From assembly GCA_020025275.1 (NCBI GenBank), contig JAHHSI010000020.1:1-36912 (forward strand): a stretch of 36,912 nt of DNA, written 5' to 3'. Position 1 is the stretch's first letter, and every line of letters begins with the position of its first letter. Under the pieces are notes generated by a model. The model was not told where the DNA came from and did not search any database. It saw only the letters and a list, made by a program, of their open reading frames with translations. Shown here piece by piece: positions 22,824 to 30,043 of this stretch. This DNA comes from Oscillospiraceae bacterium (GTDB lineage: Bacteria; Bacillota; Clostridia; Oscillospirales; Oscillospiraceae). Made by a program: the position numbers and the translations under genes.

Positions 22824-23921
22824 ATGTTTGCAACAATCGGTTACTACATCTGCTTACCGTTCGCAGCATTGACCCGCCTTTTTTACAGCCTGACCGGCTC
22901 GTATGGTGTGGCCCTGATCCTCTTCACCCTGATGGTGAAGCTGGTGATGCTGCCCTTCCAGCTCAAGAGCAAGAAGAGCATGCTGCGCATGAACCGTATG
23001 CAGGATAAGGTGAAGGAGATCCAGACCCGGTATGCCACCAACCGGGAAAAGATGCAGATGGAAATCACGGAGCTGTATGCCCGCGAGGGGATCAACCCCA
23101 TGTCCGGCTGCCTGTGGAGTCTGATCCCCTTCCCCATTCTTATTGCACTGTATAACGTGATCCGTTATCCTCTGCACTATTTCATGAGCATCCCCAGAGA
23201 GACCATTGCACAGATCCGTGAGGCGGCCACTGCGCTGGGCTACAGCACTGCGGCCAATGCACAGGCCTCTGTGTATGAGGAGATCTATCTGGCCAAGTTT
23301 GTCCATGAGCACTGGGCGGCCTTTGAGGGTAAGTTCCAGGGCCTCATCGATCTGGACTATAATTTCCTGGGCTTGGATCTGTCCGTGCGTCCCTCCGACG
23401 TGATGGGCAGCTTCCCCGGCGGCTGGGCCGTGATCGGTCTTTTGATGCTGCCCTTTATTGCCGCCGGCATTCAGCTGGTGTTCAGCATGGTGACCATGAA
23501 GGGCCAGCCCGCCAACGGCAGCAGCAAGATGATGCTGTACATGATGCCCCTGATGACCATTTGGATGGGCTACATCCTGCCGGCCGCTCTGGGCGTGTAC
23601 TGGATCGCGCAGTCCGGTTTCTCTCTGGTGCAGGAGCTGGCGCTCAACAAGTTTTTCAATAAAAAGCTGGACAGCGAAGAGACGGAAAAAGAGCGTCTCA
23701 AGCGTGAAAAGCGCATGGCAAAGTTTGAAAAGCAAAAGGCGATCATGGAGCAGCAGCGCGCCTATGTCAATGCCAACGACAACAAGTCCAAGAAAAAGAA
23801 GCAGCAGCAGAACCAGAAGAAGTCTGGGGAGAAGCATGCTTCCACCAACGAAAACGGCCGTGTGGGCAATCGTCCCTACGCACGGGGTCGTGCATACAGC
23901 GACGAACATTACGGCCAGTAA
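22824..23921 (+). CDS. yidC: Membrane protein insertase YidC/Oxa1
   Basis: A 365-residue insertase with about five hydrophobic segments. The first TM region GVALILFTLMVKLVMLPFQLKSKKSM holds the expected positive residue and leads to the coiled C1 loop (QDKVKEIQTRYATNREKMQMEITELYAREGINP). Later helices include GWAVIGLLMLPFIAAGIQLVFS and the MPLMTIWMGYILPAALGVYW block. It lacks the large periplasmic domain of Gram-negatives and the lipobox of some Firmicute SpoIIIJ proteins. The C-terminal tail from about residue 285 is long, basic and Lys/Gln-rich, possibly for ribosome contact. An insert of about 60 residues after the second conserved helix (IPRETIAQIREAA... to LIDLDYNFLG) is long for the family. 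ATG at 22824 with GGAGGT. Confidence 0.95.
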   Translation: MFATIGYYICLPFAALTRLFYSLTGSYGVALILFTLMVKLVMLPFQLKSKKSMLRMNRMQDKVKEIQTRYATNREKMQMEITELYAREGINPMSGCLWSLIPFPILIALYNVIRYPLHYFMSIPRETIAQIREAATALGYSTAANAQASVYEEIYLAKFVHEHWAAFEGKFQGLIDLDYNFLGLDLSVRPSDVMGSFPGGWAVIGLLMLPFIAAGIQLVFSMVTMKGQPANGSSKMMLYMMPLMTIWMGYILPAALGVYWIAQSGFSLVQELALNKFFNKKLDSEETEKERLKREKRMAKFEKQKAIMEQQRAYVNANDNKSKKKKQQQNQKKSGEKHASTNENGRVGNRPYARGRAYSDEHYGQ

Positions 23922-23936
23922 ATAAGGAGTTTTGCT

Positions 23937-24731
23937 ATGAGTTATATTGATGTAACGGGCAAGACCGAGGAAGTGGCCGTTCAGAAGGCTCTGCAGCAGC
24001 TGGGTCTGGAGCGTGATGACGTTTCCGTGGAGATCCTGGAGCGTGCCAAGAGCGGATTTTTGGGTCTGGGCGGCAATCCTGCCCGTATTCGTGTGACCTA
24101 CGGAGATGCGGAACCGGCGGAGGCTGCGGAGGAGACGAGTGCACCTGCGCCCAAGGCCGCCGCGCCCGCACCCAAGGCTGCCGCACCGGCGCCCAAGGCA
24201 GAGCCGGAGAAGAAGACGGCGGTGACCGTGGAAGAGAAGGCGGCCCCTTCCGCCGAGGAAGGCTGCCATGATGAGAATGCCCAGCGTATCCGGGAATTTC
24301 TGGAGGGGCTGCTGGCACATCTGGAGAGTCCTGCCAAGGTGCAGATCTGCGAGGCCGAGAAGGGCCGCTATAAGGTGACGCTGGAGGGCCAGAAGCTGGG
24401 CGCACTGATCGGCCGCCGCGGGGAGACACTGGATGCCATTCAGCAGCTGACCAACTATGCGGTGAACAGCGGCCGTGACAAGCGGATCCGCATCCATGTC
24501 GATGCCGAGAACTACCGGGCCAAGCGTGAGCAGAGTCTGGAGAGTCTGGCGGAGAAGGTGGCCGGCAAGGTCATCAAGTATCGTCGCAGCGTAACACTGG
24601 AGCCTATGAACGCCTACGAGCGCCATGTGATCCATGCAGCCCTGCAGGAAAAGGACGGCATCACGACCTATTCCATCGGTACGGAGCCCAACCGCCGTGT
24701 GGTAGTGGCTTTCGACCGGGATAAGCGGTAA
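23937..24731 (+). CDS. jag: Jag/KhpB RNA-binding protein (Jag-N, KH, R3H)
   Basis: A 264-residue RNA-binding protein. The Jag-N domain is residues 1-55 (VTGKTEEVAVQKALQQLGL ... KSGFLGLGG). A linker follows with a repeated APAPKAA unit (about 68-88). The KH domain has the GxxG-type loop GRRGETLDAIQQLTNYAV, and the R3H domain shows LEPMNAYERHVIHAALQ. KhpB with KhpA affects cell-wall elongation and sRNA-linked regulation in streptococci and clostridia; a partner KhpA gene is not in this window. ATG at 23937 with AAGGAG 8 nt upstream, 15 nt after yidC. Terminator 20 nt after the stop. The usual next genes mnmE and mnmG are absent here. Confidence 0.94.
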   Translation: MSYIDVTGKTEEVAVQKALQQLGLERDDVSVEILERAKSGFLGLGGNPARIRVTYGDAEPAEAAEETSAPAPKAAAPAPKAAAPAPKAEPEKKTAVTVEEKAAPSAEEGCHDENAQRIREFLEGLLAHLESPAKVQICEAEKGRYKVTLEGQKLGALIGRRGETLDAIQQLTNYAVNSGRDKRIRIHVDAENYRAKREQSLESLAEKVAGKVIKYRRSVTLEPMNAYERHVIHAALQEKDGITTYSIGTEPNRRVVVAFDRDKR

Positions 24732-24751
24732 AAGCCCAATCGAACTCAAAA

Positions 24752-24786
24752 GGGAGAGAGCAGACGCTCTCTCCCTTTTTATTTTG
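24752..24786 (+). terminator. Terminator of the rpmH-jag operon
   Basis: GGGAGAGAGC (24752-24761) pairs perfectly with GCTCTCTCCC (24766-24775), loop AGAC, followed by TTTTTATTTT. Confidence 0.92.
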
Positions 24787-24949
24787 GGTGAAGAAGGAAA
24801 TGCCTGCTTGCCGGCAGGGGGACGGACTATGGAATAAAGGATGGAAATTTGCGGCATAATATGCAGATTTCAGCGAATTTGCGGCAGAAATTGCCGGAGA
24901 ATACATGGAAGAAAAAGGAGAAAATTGTCTTTCAAATAGATTCTTATTG

Positions 24950-24958
24950 TGCTATACT
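24950..24958 (+). promoter_or_regulatory. Extended -10 promoter of the EamA gene leader
   Basis: TGCTATACT at 24950-24958 (TGn plus TATACT). The -35 region is weak. The start of transcription would be near 24965, 200 nt before the ATG. Confidence 0.6.
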
Positions 24959-24964
24959 TTTATC

Positions 24965-25140
24965 ACAATAGCGGACAGCCCTACAGCCATAGAGCAGTAG
25001 ACTGCAGAGAAACAAGCGGCCATGGCGGCCGCCGAACTGGGCTTGACGTGCTGGCTCCGAGCCAACGGGCGAAAAAGAGCAGTGGGGCTGTGTCTCTGCT
25101 TTCGGCGGTGCTTTGCACGGCCGGTTTTCCTATGTTTTTT
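24965..25140 (+). ncRNA. Structured, attenuated leader of the EamA gene (candidate riboswitch)
   Basis: A closing helix of 10 bp (ACAGCCCTAC 24975-24984 with GTGGGGCTGT 25082-25091, one G-U) encloses three hairpins. These are GCAG/CTGC (24994-25005), a 6-bp GCGGCC/GGCCGC (25016-25032) and TGGCT/AGCCA (25052-25064). Purine-rich single-stranded joiners separate them. Next come a terminator-like stem (25103-25123) and U runs, then the ribosome site and ATG. This is the layout of a riboswitch with a transcription terminator. I do not recognise its class: no T-box, SAM-I, lysine, TPP, FMN or ykkC signature was found. Confidence 0.55.
25103..25140 (+). terminator. Leader terminator before the EamA gene
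   Basis: CGGCGGTGC pairs with GCACGGCCG (8 of 9 positions), loop TTT, then GTTTTCC and further on a run of six Ts. It is placed between promoter and gene, so it is likely regulatory. Confidence 0.6.
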
Positions 25141-25166
25141 AAAAATATTGATAAAAGGAGCAAGTT

Positions 25167-26087
25167 ATGGAGAAGTATTTCAAAAATAAGGGCTACGCCA
25201 TTGCCATCAGTCTGTTCTGTATGATGCTCTGGGGCAGTGCTCTTCCTGTAATCAAGGCCACGTACCGCATCATGGAAGTGACCTCCGACGACGTGGGCAG
25301 CAAGCTGTTGGTGGCCGGTATCCGCTTTTTCATCGGCGGCGTCATGGCACTGGGCTATTATGCCCTGCTCAACCGTGGCAAGCCCACGCAGAAGCCGGAC
25401 TGGAAGTACATCATCATGCTGGGCCTGCTGCAAACCAGCTTCCAGTATATCTTTTACTACATGGGTCTGGCCCATACATTGGGTGTAAAGGCGGCGGTCA
25501 TTCAGGCCTCCAATGCCTTTTTCATCGTCATTATCTCTGCCATGGTCATCAAGGGTGATCGGCTGACCGTTCGGCGGCTGCTGTCGTTGGCCATCGGAAC
25601 GGCCGGCATTGTGGTGGCGAATTTTCAGGCCGGCAGCTTCACCGGATTCAAGTTTACCGGCGAGGGCTTTTTGCTGCTGGCGGCGCTGTTCAGCGCACTG
25701 GCTACCGTTTATGTGGCCAAGTACGGCAAGGGGAAGGACGCCTTTTTTGCCGGAGGAATGCAGTTTTTCCTGGGCTCTCTGCCGCTGATCGCTATGGGTG
25801 TGGCTTTGTGCCACCAGTGGCCGCACTTTACGGTTTCGGGCGTGCTGCTGCTGATCTACGGCGGGTTCATCTCCGCCACCGCCTTCCCGCTGTGGAGCTT
25901 GGTGCTGCGCTATCAGAGCTCCGGTGAATTTGGCGTCTATCGCCTCTTCATCCCCGTGTTCGGCGCACTGTTCTCCGTCCTCTTCCTGAAAGAGCGGTTC
26001 ACCACCGAAATTTTCTTCGGTATGGTGCTGGTGCTGCTGGGATCTTTGATCCTGAACCTGCCGTCTAAGAAGAAAAAAGTCAGCTGA
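25167..26087 (+). CDS. EamA/DMT-family transporter
   Basis: A 306-residue permease with ten predicted helices in two EamA repeats (about 10-150 and 165-300). The first opens AIAISLFCMMLWGSALPVIKATY and the second closes IFFGMVLVLLGSLILNLPS, followed by a basic KKKK tail. Members of this family export amino acids, nucleobases or other metabolites; the substrate is unknown here. ATG at 25167 with AAAGGAGC about 7 nt upstream. The 200-nt leader looks regulatory and probably senses something related to the transported compound; that is inference. It is not clearly linked to ackA, which has its own promoter. Confidence 0.88.
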   Translation: MEKYFKNKGYAIAISLFCMMLWGSALPVIKATYRIMEVTSDDVGSKLLVAGIRFFIGGVMALGYYALLNRGKPTQKPDWKYIIMLGLLQTSFQYIFYYMGLAHTLGVKAAVIQASNAFFIVIISAMVIKGDRLTVRRLLSLAIGTAGIVVANFQAGSFTGFKFTGEGFLLLAALFSALATVYVAKYGKGKDAFFAGGMQFFLGSLPLIAMGVALCHQWPHFTVSGVLLLIYGGFISATAFPLWSLVLRYQSSGEFGVYRLFIPVFGALFSVLFLKERFTTEIFFGMVLVLLGSLILNLPSKKKKVS

Positions 26088-26134
26088 AGCGGCGGCCCTT
26101 TGGGTGCGGTCGGCAGCCGCCGTTCACCGATCGG

Positions 26135-26175
26135 GGAGAAAAATGGTTTTTCCAGCGTGGAAACCCATTTTCTCC
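26135..26175 (+). other. Long hairpin between the EamA gene and ackA
   Basis: GGAGAAAAATGG pairs with CCCATTTTCTCC with one bulge, and inside TTTCCA pairs with TGGAAA around GCG. There is no T run directly after it, but it may end EamA transcription. Confidence 0.5.
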
Positions 26176-26187
26176 GGCGGGGAGGGG

Positions 26188-26216
26188 TTGCTTTTTTTCG
26201 ATAGACAGCTTATACT
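26188..26216 (+). promoter_or_regulatory. ackA promoter
   Basis: TTGCTT at 26188-26193, 17-bp spacer, TATACT at 26211-26216, 62 nt before the ATG. Confidence 0.75.
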
Positions 26217-26277
26217 GAAAATAAATATGGTCACATGTAAAAGCGACAAAAAAGAACAAACAGGAGGAAACATTCCA

Positions 26278-27489
26278 ATGAAGATTCTGGTGATTAACTG
26301 CGGTTCTTCTTCTCTGAAGTACCAGCTCATTGACATGGAAACCGAATATGTCATGTGCAAGGGCCTGTGCGAGCGCATCGGCATGGAGGGCAGCTCCATC
26401 ACCCACAAGCTGATCGACGGCAAGTGGACCGAGAAGGTGCCCTTCCCCACCCACACCGAGGCCTTTACCGAGGTGGTGAAGATGCTGACCACCGGCGAGG
26501 GCAAGGTCATCGACGATGTCTCTGAGATCAGTGCCATCGGTCACCGCGGCGTCCACGGCGGTGAAAAGTTCCGCAAGAGTACGCTGGTCACGGAGGAGCT
26601 GATCAAGGCCTACGAAGAGCTGAGCCCTCTGGCTCCTCTGCACAACCCCGCCGGTGTTCTGGGCCTGCGTGCTGCGCAGGAGGTATTCGGCAAGGATATG
26701 CCCAACGTCATGGTTTTTGATACCGCCTTCCACTCCACCATGCCTCCCAAGGCCTATATGTATGCCCTGCCCTACGAGTTCTATGAGAAGTACGGCGTTC
26801 GCCGCTACGGCTTCCACGGTACCTCTCACCGCTATGTGAGCTTGGCTGCCGCCAAGTATCTGGGCAAGAAGCCGGAAGAGCTGAAGATCGTCACCTGCCA
26901 TCTGGGCAATGGTGCGTCCGTGGCTGCCGTGGATTGCGGCAAGGTCATCGATACCTCCATGGGTATGACCCCTCTGGCCGGTCTGATGATGGGTACCCGC
27001 TCCGGCGATATCGACCCCTCCATTCCCGGCTATCTGATGAAGTGCACCGGTATGAGCGCCGCTGAGATGGACCACGTGCTGAACCACCAGTCCGGTCTGG
27101 AAGGTGTTTCCGGCGTGTCCAGCGATAAGCGTGACCTGGATGTGGCGGTGGAAGCCGGCATCAAGCGTGCCATTCTGGCCAGCGATATGTTCAACTACGA
27201 TATCAAGAAGTATATCGGTTCCTATGCGGCGGCCATGGGTGGTCTGGACTGCGTGGTGTTCTGCGGCGGTATCGGCGAGAACGACTGCGGCGTGCGTCAC
27301 GCTGTCTGCGAGGACATGGAGTTCCTGGGCATCAAGGTGGACGAGGTCCGCAATGAGATGCGCGGTCAGGAGATCAACGACATCACGGCTCCCGACGGCC
27401 GCGTCAAGGTGCTGGTGATCCAGACCAACGAAGAGCTGATGATCGCCCGCGATACGCTGGCCATCGTCACCGGCGGCACGGTGGAATAA
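26278..27489 (+). CDS. ackA: Acetate kinase
   Basis: A 403-residue ASKHA-fold kinase that makes ATP and acetate from acetyl phosphate and ADP in fermentation. It opens MKILVINCGSSSLKYQLID. GHRGVHGGEKF, VFDTAFHSTMPP, RRYGFHGTSHRYV and CHLGNGASVAAVDCGKVIDTSMGMTPLAGLMMGTRSGDIDP are the family blocks, including the conserved arginine, aspartate and histidines of the active site. FCGGIGEND lies near the C-terminus. ATG at 26278 with AGGAGG 9 nt upstream; homology starts there although the frame is open to 26104. The usual partner pta is not adjacent, so ackA is a single-gene unit here. Codon use is strongly biased, fitting high expression. Confidence 0.97.
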   Translation: MKILVINCGSSSLKYQLIDMETEYVMCKGLCERIGMEGSSITHKLIDGKWTEKVPFPTHTEAFTEVVKMLTTGEGKVIDDVSEISAIGHRGVHGGEKFRKSTLVTEELIKAYEELSPLAPLHNPAGVLGLRAAQEVFGKDMPNVMVFDTAFHSTMPPKAYMYALPYEFYEKYGVRRYGFHGTSHRYVSLAAAKYLGKKPEELKIVTCHLGNGASVAAVDCGKVIDTSMGMTPLAGLMMGTRSGDIDPSIPGYLMKCTGMSAAEMDHVLNHQSGLEGVSGVSSDKRDLDVAVEAGIKRAILASDMFNYDIKKYIGSYAAAMGGLDCVVFCGGIGENDCGVRHAVCEDMEFLGIKVDEVRNEMRGQEINDITAPDGRVKVLVIQTNEELMIARDTLAIVTGGTVE

Positions 27490-27520
27490 GCCTCCCCCTG
27501 TCCCCCTGGTTTAAAAGAGG

Positions 27521-27558
27521 AACGAGCGGTCTCCCGTGGGGAGACCGCTCGTTTTTTT
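27521..27558 (+). terminator. ackA terminator
   Basis: AACGAGCGGTCTCCC (27521-27535) pairs perfectly with 27539-27553, loop GTG, ending in seven Ts. Confidence 0.95.
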
Positions 27559-27570
27559 AGAAAAGAAACC

Positions 27571-27604
27571 CACAAGTACACAAAGAAATCCCCAATGTGG
27601 AAAA
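27571..27604 (-). repeat. DnaA-box-based intergenic element, copy R3
   Basis: On the - strand: TTTTCCACATTGGGGA (27604-27589), 6 nt, TGTGTACTTGTG (27582-27571). Same two-part layout and 6-nt gap as R2, R4 and R5. It lies in the convergent ackA-metG gap, reading toward oriC. The rest of 27605-27744 holds nothing I recognise. Confidence 0.65.
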
Positions 27605-27744
27605 CAAGGAGGAGTTCTGGAGCCAAAAGGGCGGAAAAGAGCGAAAATGTGTATTCTTTTTGCGTTTCTCCTCCCCTCTCGGCCCCCGTGGAGAATGGAT
27701 TGGTGCTCCATGGCATGGCGCAGCTTTCACGGGCAGCGCAACAG

Positions 27745-27780
27745 AAAAGGTCCCTGCGGCTTTTGCCGCAGGGACCTTTT
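27745..27780 (-). terminator. metG terminator
   Basis: A 16-bp perfect stem, 27745-27760 with 27765-27780, loop of four As on the - strand, ending in a UUUU run. It begins 33 nt past the metG stop. Confidence 0.9.
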
Positions 27781-27812
27781 TATCTCTGCTCAAATGGGAA
27801 AGACGGCCGTTC

Positions 27813-29792
27813 TCAGCACAGCTTGGCGCCGGCGGGAATGGCGTCATCCAGCATCATGAGATGCAGCTTCTCCTCGCCGCGCTCGGTGTGGACAGCGCTC
27901 AGCAGCATACCGCAGCTCTCCTGTCCCATCATCTTGCGGGGCGGCAGATTCACAATGGCCACCAAGGTCTTGCCCACCAGATCTTCCGGCTCGTAGTATG
28001 CGTGGACACCGGAGAGGATCTGGCGATCCACGCCACTGCCGTCATCCAGTGTGAACTTCAGCAGCTTGGTGCTCTTCTTCACCGCCTCGCAGGCCTTGAC
28101 CTTCACCACACGGAAATCGGACTTGCAGAAGGTGTCAAAGTCCACGCTCTCGGGCGTGAAAGGCTCGAACTCCATGGCCGGCAGGGCCGCCTTGCGGGCC
28201 TCGGCCTCAAGTGCTTCCAGCTCGGCCAGTGCCTTTTCCGCATCGATGCGGGGGAAGAGGTTCTCACCCTTGGTGACGACCGCTGTTTCTGTAAGACTGC
28301 CCCACTGTGCGGCACTCTCCCACGTCTGCACGGAAGCGTCAGCGCCGATCTGGGCAAACATCTTCTCGGCACTGTCCGGCATGAAGGGAGAGAGCAGGAT
28401 ACCGCAGATGCGGGTTGCCTCCAGCAGATTGTAGAGCACGTGGGCCAGACGGGCACCGTTGTGCTCCATGTCCTTGGCCAGTGCCCAGGGCGCCGTCTCG
28501 TCAATGTACTTGTTGGCGCGCTGAATGACCTTGAAGACCTCGGCCAGAGCGGTGTGGGGGGCAAAGCTCTCCATGGCGGTTTCATAGGCGCTGCGCAGAG
28601 CGGACGCCATAGCGCACAGCTCCTTGTCACAGGGCTCAGGCTCGGCGCAGGTGCGGCAGCCCTCCGGCAGAGTGCCGCCGAAGTACTTGCCCACCATAGC
28701 GGTGGTGCGGGAGAGGAGATTGCCCAGATCGTTGGCCAGATCCACATTGATGGTCTGGATCAGCAGTTCGTTGGAGAAGTTGCCGTCGGAACCGAAGGGG
28801 AAGGTGCGCATCAGGAAGAAGCGCAGCGCATCCACGCCGAACTTCTCGGCCAGAATATAGGGGTCCACCACATTGCCCTTGGACTTGGACATTTTGCCGC
28901 CGTCCAGAAGGAGCCAGCCATGGCCAAAGACGTGCTTGGGCAGGGGCATCTCCATGCTCATGAGCATGGCAGGCCAGATGATGGAGTGGAAGCGGACGAT
29001 CTCCTTGCCTACAAAGTGGACGTCGGCGGGCCAATAGTGGTCGTAATCGTGGTAGCGGTCGTTGAAAAGACCCAGAGCGGTGGTGTAGTTGAAGAGAGCG
29101 TCCACCCACACGTACACCACGTGGCCGGGGTCGAAGTCCACCGGAACACCCCAGGAGAAGCTGGTGCGGCTGACGCACAGATCCTCCAGACCGGGTTTGA
29201 TGAAGTTGTTGACCATCTCGTTGACACGGGAGCGGGGCTGCAGGAAATCGGTGTCCTCCAGCAGATGCTGGACACGGTCGGCGTACTTGCTCAGGCGGAA
29301 GAAGTAGGCCTCCTCCTCGGCGTCCAATACCTCCCGGCCGCAGTCGGGGCACTTGCCGTCCACCAGCTGGCTCTCGGTCCAGAAGGACTCGCAGGGCTTG
29401 CAGTACTTGCCCTTGTAGGTGCCCTTGTAGATGTCGCCCTTGTCGTACATCTTCTTGAAGATCTTCTGCACGGCGGCCACATGGTAGTCGTCGGTGGTGC
29501 GGATGAAGCGGTCGTTGGAGATGTTCATCAGCTTCCACAGGTCCAGTACGCCGTGTTCGCCCTCAACGATGTTGTCCACGAATTCCTTGGGCGTGCAGCC
29601 GGCTTTGCTGGCCTTGTCCTCGATCTTCTGGCCGTGCTCGTCGGTGCCGGTCAGGAACATGACGTCGCAGCCGGTCAGCCGCTTATAGCGGGCCATGGCA
29701 TCGGTGGCCACGGTGCAGTAGGTGTGGCCGATGTGCAGCTTGTCCGAAGGATAGTAGATGGGGGTGGTGATATAGAATTTTTTCTTTTCCAT
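27813..29792 (-). CDS. metG: Methionyl-tRNA synthetase with C-terminal tRNA-binding domain
   Basis: A 659-residue class I synthetase that charges initiator and elongator tRNA-Met. HIGH is at residues 20-23 and KMSKS near 300. A zinc knuckle, CKPC...CPDC, follows the first catalytic half. After the anticodon-binding helices comes an EMAP/Trbp111-like tRNA-binding domain (FRVVKVKACEAV ... ILSGVHAYYEPEDLVGKTLVAIVNLPPRKMMG), which dimerises in other bacteria. I chose ATG at 29792 (AAGGAG 9 nt upstream) over the longer frame to 29846. Its own promoter is at 29855-29883. tatD, which usually follows metG, lies about 7 kb away on the other strand here. Confidence 0.97.
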   Translation of the reverse strand: MEKKKFYITTPIYYPSDKLHIGHTYCTVATDAMARYKRLTGCDVMFLTGTDEHGQKIEDKASKAGCTPKEFVDNIVEGEHGVLDLWKLMNISNDRFIRTTDDYHVAAVQKIFKKMYDKGDIYKGTYKGKYCKPCESFWTESQLVDGKCPDCGREVLDAEEEAYFFRLSKYADRVQHLLEDTDFLQPRSRVNEMVNNFIKPGLEDLCVSRTSFSWGVPVDFDPGHVVYVWVDALFNYTTALGLFNDRYHDYDHYWPADVHFVGKEIVRFHSIIWPAMLMSMEMPLPKHVFGHGWLLLDGGKMSKSKGNVVDPYILAEKFGVDALRFFLMRTFPFGSDGNFSNELLIQTINVDLANDLGNLLSRTTAMVGKYFGGTLPEGCRTCAEPEPCDKELCAMASALRSAYETAMESFAPHTALAEVFKVIQRANKYIDETAPWALAKDMEHNGARLAHVLYNLLEATRICGILLSPFMPDSAEKMFAQIGADASVQTWESAAQWGSLTETAVVTKGENLFPRIDAEKALAELEALEAEARKAALPAMEFEPFTPESVDFDTFCKSDFRVVKVKACEAVKKSTKLLKFTLDDGSGVDRQILSGVHAYYEPEDLVGKTLVAIVNLPPRKMMGQESCGMLLSAVHTERGEEKLHLMMLDDAIPAGAKLC

Positions 29793-29854
29793 AGGGAAAC
29801 TCTCCTTTATATCGGCCGCTCCGAATGGAAGAGGGCCGGAATTCACAGTATTTT

Positions 29855-29883
29855 ATTATAGACCAAAATGGCGGGAAATACAA
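29855..29883 (-). promoter_or_regulatory. metG promoter
   Basis: On the - strand: TTGTAT (29883-29878), 17-bp spacer, TATAAT (29860-29855). No T-box motif lies between it and the gene. Confidence 0.75.
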
Positions 29884-29902
29884 TCTTTGCGGCCGTTTTT
29901 GC

Positions 29903-29947
29903 AAAAAAAGAGAACCAGAGGACAGCACCAGAGAGGCGCTGTCCTCT
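29903..29947 (-). terminator. Terminator of the second MATE gene
   Basis: AGAGGACAGC (29917-29926) pairs with GCTGTCCTCT (29938-29947); on the - strand CTCTTTTTTT follows. A second nested hairpin closer to the gene (GCGGAAAAAG 29974-29983 with 30020-30029, enclosing GGGGTT/AACCCC) may act first. Confidence 0.8.
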
Positions 29948-30043
29948 TGAAAAGAGACAAACAGGGGAAAACGGCGGAAAAAGACCGCTCCGCAGGGGTT
30001 TATGATGAACCCCCCCTTGCTTTTTCCGCATCACTTGCCGGTG

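Noticed and set aside
24965..25140. EamA leader as a lysine or guanidine riboswitch
   Set aside because: GCCGAA and purine joiners recall the lysine class, but the required five-way junction motifs (AGAGGUGC start, CUGGCCGUGC region) are absent; no ykkC ACGRGGG-type signature.
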